Assembly (NCBI RefSeq): GCF_000425105.1
Contig: NZ_AULD01000006.1
Location: forward strand, 595,137 to 659,136
DNA length: 64,000 nt
Direction: 5' to 3'
DNA from: Agrococcus lahaulensis DSM 17612
GTDB taxonomy: Bacteria > Actinomycetota > Actinomycetes > Actinomycetales > Microbacteriaceae
In this document: positions 60,846-64,000 of the stretch, in pieces
How the letters are laid out: each line of letters opens with the position of its first letter
Numbering within the stretch: the first letter of the stretch is position 1
Notes under the pieces: generated by a model
What the model saw: the letters and a program-made list of their open reading frames with translations, nothing else
Told to the model about the DNA's origin: nothing
Database searches by the model: none
Program-made: the position numbers and the translations under genes

Positions 60846-63263
60846 ATGACGGCGACCGCGTGGCAGCTCCGACGGGCCGAGCCCACCGCATCCGACCTCG
60901 AGCAGGTCGACGCGTGGTGGCGCGCGGCGAACTACCTGAGCGTCGGGCAGATCTACCTGCTCGCGAATCCGCTGCTGCGCGAGCCGCTCGAGCGCGAGCA
61001 CCTCAAGCCGCGGCTGCTCGGCCACTGGGGTACGACGCCGGGCCTCACGTTCGTGCAGGCGCACCTCAACCGCGTCATCCGCGAGCGCCGCCAGCGCACG
61101 CTCTTCGTCACCGGTCCCGGTCACGGCGGCCCGGGGGTCGTCGCGGCCACCTACCTGGAGGGCGTCTACAGCGAGCGCTACCCCGACGTGAGCCTCGACG
61201 CAGGCGGCATGCAGCGGCTCTTCCGGCAGTTCTCGTTCCCCGGGGGCATCCCGAGCCACGCGGCGCCCGAGACCCCCGGCTCGATCAACGAGGGCGGAGA
61301 GCTCGGCTACTCGCTCGCGCACGCCTACGGCGCGGCGTTCGACGATCCTGACCTGCTCGTCGCGTGCGTCATCGGCGACGGCGAGGCCGAGACGGGGCCG
61401 CTCGCCGCGTCGTGGCACAGCAACAAGCTGCTGAACCCCGCCGCCGACGGCGCCGTGCTGCCGATCCTGCACCTCAACGGCTACAAGATCGCGAACCCGA
61501 CGCTGCTCGCCCGCATCCCCGAGGATGAGCTCGTCGCGCTCATGCGCGGCTACGGGCACGAGCCGCTCGTCGTCGAGGTCGGCGCCGACGGCGAGCCGCC
61601 CCTCGAGGCGCACGCGCGCTTCGCCGCGGTGCTCGACGACGCCGTCGACCGGATCGCGACGATCAAGGCGGATGCGGCGGCGGGCCGCCTCGCCGCTCGC
61701 CCGGCCTGGCCGATGATCGTGCTGCGCAGCCCCAAGGGATGGACCGGGCCGCGCGAGGTCGACGGCACCCGGGTCGAGGGCACGTGGCGCGCCCATCAGG
61801 TGCCGCTCTCCGGCGTGCGCGACGACGACGCGCACCGGGAGCTGCTCGCCGAGTGGCTGCGCTCCTACCGCCCGGACGAGCTGTTCGACGACCGCGGCGC
61901 GCCCGTGCCGCTCGTGGCGAGCCACGCCCCGGAGGGCGAGCTGCGGATGGGCGCGATCCCGGTCGCGAACGGCGGCGAGGTGCGCGAGCCGCTGCGACTC
62001 ACCGACTTCCGCGACCACGCCGTCGAGGTGCGCGCCGACGCGCGCGGCGCGGAGGACGCCGAGGCGACCGCGATCCTCGGCGCCTGGCTCGCCGAGGTCA
62101 TCCGCGACAACCCCGAGACGTTCCGCATCTTCGGACCGGACGAGACCGCATCCAATCGCCTCGCGCCGAACGTCTACGCGTCGACCGACCGGCAGTGGAA
62201 CGCCGAGACGCTGCCCGGCGACGAGCACCTCGCGCCGACCGGTCGGGTGATGGAGGTGCTGAGCGAGCACCTCTGCCAGGGCTGGCTCGAGGGCTACCTG
62301 CTCACCGGCCGCCACGGGCTGTTCAACACCTACGAGGCGTTCGCGCACATCGTCGACTCGATGGTCGGCCAGCACGCGAAGTGGCTCGAGTCGGCCGCGC
62401 GAGTGCCGTGGCGCGAGCCGATCGCGAGCCTCAACACCCTGCTCTCGAGCCACGTGTGGCGGCAGGACCACAACGGCTTCAGCCACCAGGACCCGGGCTT
62501 CATCGACGTCGCGCTCAACAAGAGCCCGGAGGTCGTGCGCGTCTACCTGCCGTTCGACGCGAACACCCTGCTCTCGACTGCCGACCACTGCTTGCGCTCG
62601 ACCGGCTACGTCAACGTCGTCGTCGCGGGCAAGCAGCCGGCGCCGCAGTGGCTCTCGATGGCCGAGGCGACCGCGCACTGCGAGCGCGGGCTCGGCGTGC
62701 TGCCGTGGGCGGGCACCGAGATGGCGGATCGGGCCCCGGATGCCGTGCTCGCGGCCGCGGGTGACGTCCCGACGCTCGAGGTGCTCGCCGCCGCGTCGCT
62801 GCTGCGCGAGCGCGTGCCCGAGCTGTCGCTGCGGGTCGTGAACGTCGTCGACCTCACCCGCCTGCAGAGCGAGGGGCAGCATCCGCACGGATTGCCCGAC
62901 GCCGAATTCGACGCGATCTTCACGCGCGACCGGCCGGTGGTCTTCGCGTACCACGGCTACCCGTGGCTCATCCACCGGCTCACCTACAAGCGCGCGGTGC
63001 ACGACGACCTGCACGTGCGCGGCTACGTCGAGCGCGGCACGACGACGACGCCGTTCGACATGGTCATGCTCAACGACCTCGACCGCTACCGGCTCGCGAT
63101 GGACGTCGTCGAGCGCGTGCCGGGCCTGGCAGAGTCGTGCGCGGACGTGCTCGAGGAGTGGGCGGATGCGCCTGCTCGCGCCCGTGCCTACACGCGCGAG
63201 CACGGCGTCGACATTCCGGAGGTCGCCGACTGGCTGTGGCAGGGCGGCGGGCCGGCGGAGTAG
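60846..63263 (+). CDS. xfp: Xylulose-5-phosphate/fructose-6-phosphate phosphoketolase
   Basis: 805 residues, normal for XFP. TPP enzyme: [15 protein letters not shown], substrate site [17 protein letters not shown], diphosphate/metal loop [19 protein letters not shown], and [19 protein letters not shown] in the second domain. It splits xylulose-5-P or fructose-6-P with phosphate to acetyl phosphate and a sugar phosphate. No acetate kinase or phosphotransacetylase gene is nearby. The start follows a promoter with -35 TTGACC; an upstream reading frame runs into the tRNA and is not used. Confidence 0.95.
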   Translation: MTATAWQLRRAEPTASDLEQVDAWWRAANYLSVGQIYLLANPLLREPLEREHLKPRLLGHWGTTPGLTFVQAHLNRVIRERRQRTLFVTGPGHGGPGVVAATYLEGVYSERYPDVSLDAGGMQRLFRQFSFPGGIPSHAAPETPGSINEGGELGYSLAHAYGAAFDDPDLLVACVIGDGEAETGPLAASWHSNKLLNPAADGAVLPILHLNGYKIANPTLLARIPEDELVALMRGYGHEPLVVEVGADGEPPLEAHARFAAVLDDAVDRIATIKADAAAGRLAARPAWPMIVLRSPKGWTGPREVDGTRVEGTWRAHQVPLSGVRDDDAHRELLAEWLRSYRPDELFDDRGAPVPLVASHAPEGELRMGAIPVANGGEVREPLRLTDFRDHAVEVRADARGAEDAEATAILGAWLAEVIRDNPETFRIFGPDETASNRLAPNVYASTDRQWNAETLPGDEHLAPTGRVMEVLSEHLCQGWLEGYLLTGRHGLFNTYEAFAHIVDSMVGQHAKWLESAARVPWREPIASLNTLLSSHVWRQDHNGFSHQDPGFIDVALNKSPEVVRVYLPFDANTLLSTADHCLRSTGYVNVVVAGKQPAPQWLSMAEATAHCERGLGVLPWAGTEMADRAPDAVLAAAGDVPTLEVLAAASLLRERVPELSLRVVNVVDLTRLQSEGQHPHGLPDAEFDAIFTRDRPVVFAYHGYPWLIHRLTYKRAVHDDLHVRGYVERGTTTTPFDMVMLNDLDRYRLAMDVVERVPGLAESCADVLEEWADAPARARAYTREHGVDIPEVADWLWQGGGPAE

Positions 63264-63286
63264 CGCTCCGAGGTCGCGCCCGCGGA

Positions 63287-64000
63287 TTAGCGGCGCAGCA
63301 CGATCCTGGGCGTCGGCAGCAGATCGGCGCGTGCGGGATGCTGGCGAGCACGGCCGTGCCGCTCGAGCAGTGCGCGGAGCCGCCGCTCGGTCACGATGCT
63401 CGGCTGCCGGTGTCGCCGGGGTGGCCGGATGGATCGGGCGACCGGCTCCACCGAAACCGAGGCGGCAGGCTCCGCGGGTGGCTCGACCGCCGGCTCGCCG
63501 CCGGGCTGGGGGAGCTCGGGCAGCTTCACCGCGAGCGATGCCGGCGCGGCTGCTTCGAGGCTCTGCGGCAACTCGGGCGGTGTCTGCAGGCCCGCGAATG
63601 CGGCGACGGCGGTGCGGGTGCGGGCGGGCTGGAGCTCGGCGATGATCCGCCACTGGCCTGGCCCCGGTCCCGCCTTCTCGACTCGCAGTCGGCCGGCGTG
63701 GATCTCGTGGTGGTGAAAGCTGCAGACGAGGATGCCGTTGTCGATGTCGGTCTTGCCGCCGAGCTGCCAGGGCACGATGTGGTGCGCTTCGCACCAGGCG
63801 GCCGGCATGCCGCAGCCGGGCACGCGGCAGCCCTTGTCGCGCTTGGCGAGCGCGCGCCGCTGCGCGCGGTTGAAGATGCGCTTGGTGCGGCCGAGCCACA
63901 GCGGGTGGCCGTGCTCGTCGACGATCAGCTGCTCGATCGCGGCGTGGCAGAGGAGCTGGTCGATGCCCTCGATCGGGACCAGGCAGCCGGTGTGCTCGAT
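63287..64000 (-). CDS. HNH endonuclease, DUF222-containing (5' part missing)
   Basis: The frame is open to the window edge, so 237 C-terminal residues are visible. The HNH nuclease motif is clear: CRVPGCGMPAAWCEAHHIVPW, then GGKTDIDNGILVCSFHHHEIH, with the two CxxC-type zinc cysteines and the catalytic His pair. It is preceded by EHGHPLWLGRTKRIFNRAQ, the usual lead-in of DUF222-HNH proteins, which occur in many copies in actinobacteria. The C-terminal 100 residues are Pro/Glu-rich and unlike the core. Possibly a selfish or defence element; role unknown. Confidence 0.92.
   Translation of the reverse strand: MEHTGCLVPIEGIDQLLCHAAIEQLIVDEHGHPLWLGRTKRIFNRAQRRALAKRDKGCRVPGCGMPAAWCEAHHIVPWQLGGKTDIDNGILVCSFHHHEIHAGRLRVEKAGPGPGQWRIIAELQPARTRTAVAAFAGLQTPPELPQSLEAAAPASLAVKLPELPQPGGEPAVEPPAEPAASVSVEPVARSIRPPRRHRQPSIVTERRLRALLERHGRARQHPARADLLPTPRIVLRR

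Overview
The window looks like a chromosomal segment of a high-GC actinobacterium, most probably of the family Microbacteriaceae. The evidence is the very GC-rich third codon positions, frequent GTG starts, many apparently leaderless genes with a TANNNT box 6-8 bases before the start codon, an HNH/DUF222 endonuclease gene, and an AccA3 / LpdA / PNP / PMM / ADA / DeoA / Cdd / SdhCDAB gene order that I recall as resembling Mycobacterium tuberculosis. I see no phage, insertion sequence or CRISPR array. Coding density is very high; the only gene-free stretch over 300 bases is 36411-36791, which holds a tandem hairpin repeat and an FMN riboswitch.

Layout. 1-3250: end of a heterodimeric ABC exporter operon with its TetR regulator and a perfect palindromic operator, then an unknown coiled-coil membrane protein. 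3411-11896: biotin-dependent acyl-CoA carboxylase alpha chain, an LpdA-type flavoprotein without redox cysteines, a YaeQ-family protein, purine nucleoside phosphorylase, a phosphohexomutase-family enzyme, adenosine deaminase with an overlapping PTS EIIA gene, and a small DUF4190 protein. 12044-20413: thymidine phosphorylase, cytidine deaminase and a complete nucleoside-type ABC importer with two tandem BMP lipoproteins. With the preceding block this makes a nucleoside uptake and salvage region. 20595-22958: divergent ManC and a family-4 glycosyltransferase. 23091-26757: sdhCDAB. 26816-36410: a TspO-like protein, two overlapping dynamin-type GTPases, PTS enzyme I, YihY, exonuclease III, TrpS and a GNAT. 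36605-40193: an FMN riboswitch and the ribDE-BA-H operon, then an MHS-family transporter. 41763-49245: SurE, a PfkB kinase, an ABC-2 exporter, a small HTH gene with a striking double operator followed by an ABC exporter, and a nitronate monooxygenase.

49295-57209 is the most distinctive accessory region: a minus-strand catabolic cluster run by a FadR-type GntR regulator. It encodes a beta-hydroxyacid dehydrogenase, a carboxymuconolactone decarboxylase-like protein, an AHL-lactonase-like metallo-hydrolase, an SCP2-alpha/beta hydrolase fusion, and a succinate-semialdehyde-type dehydrogenase. After a 20-bp-stem terminator come an MHS transporter and a nitrilase. The same 14-base operator core lies before the regulator and before the transporter, so both units are probably one regulon. 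Lactonase plus hydroxyacid dehydrogenase plus SSADH suggests lactone to 4-hydroxyacid to succinate semialdehyde to succinate, built from different families than the Agrobacterium Blc (AttKLM) pathway. 57284-64000: an MMPL transporter behind two orphan TetR-like operators, a nicotinamidase, a VOC protein, tRNA-Thr(CGU), phosphoketolase, and the 3' part of an HNH/DUF222 gene.

Whole-window signals: an octamer CGGATGCG/CGCATCCG that recurs about 30 times in genes and between them, and a duplicated two-hairpin terminator element at 6678-6753 and 9856-9929 whose stems differ by compensatory changes.
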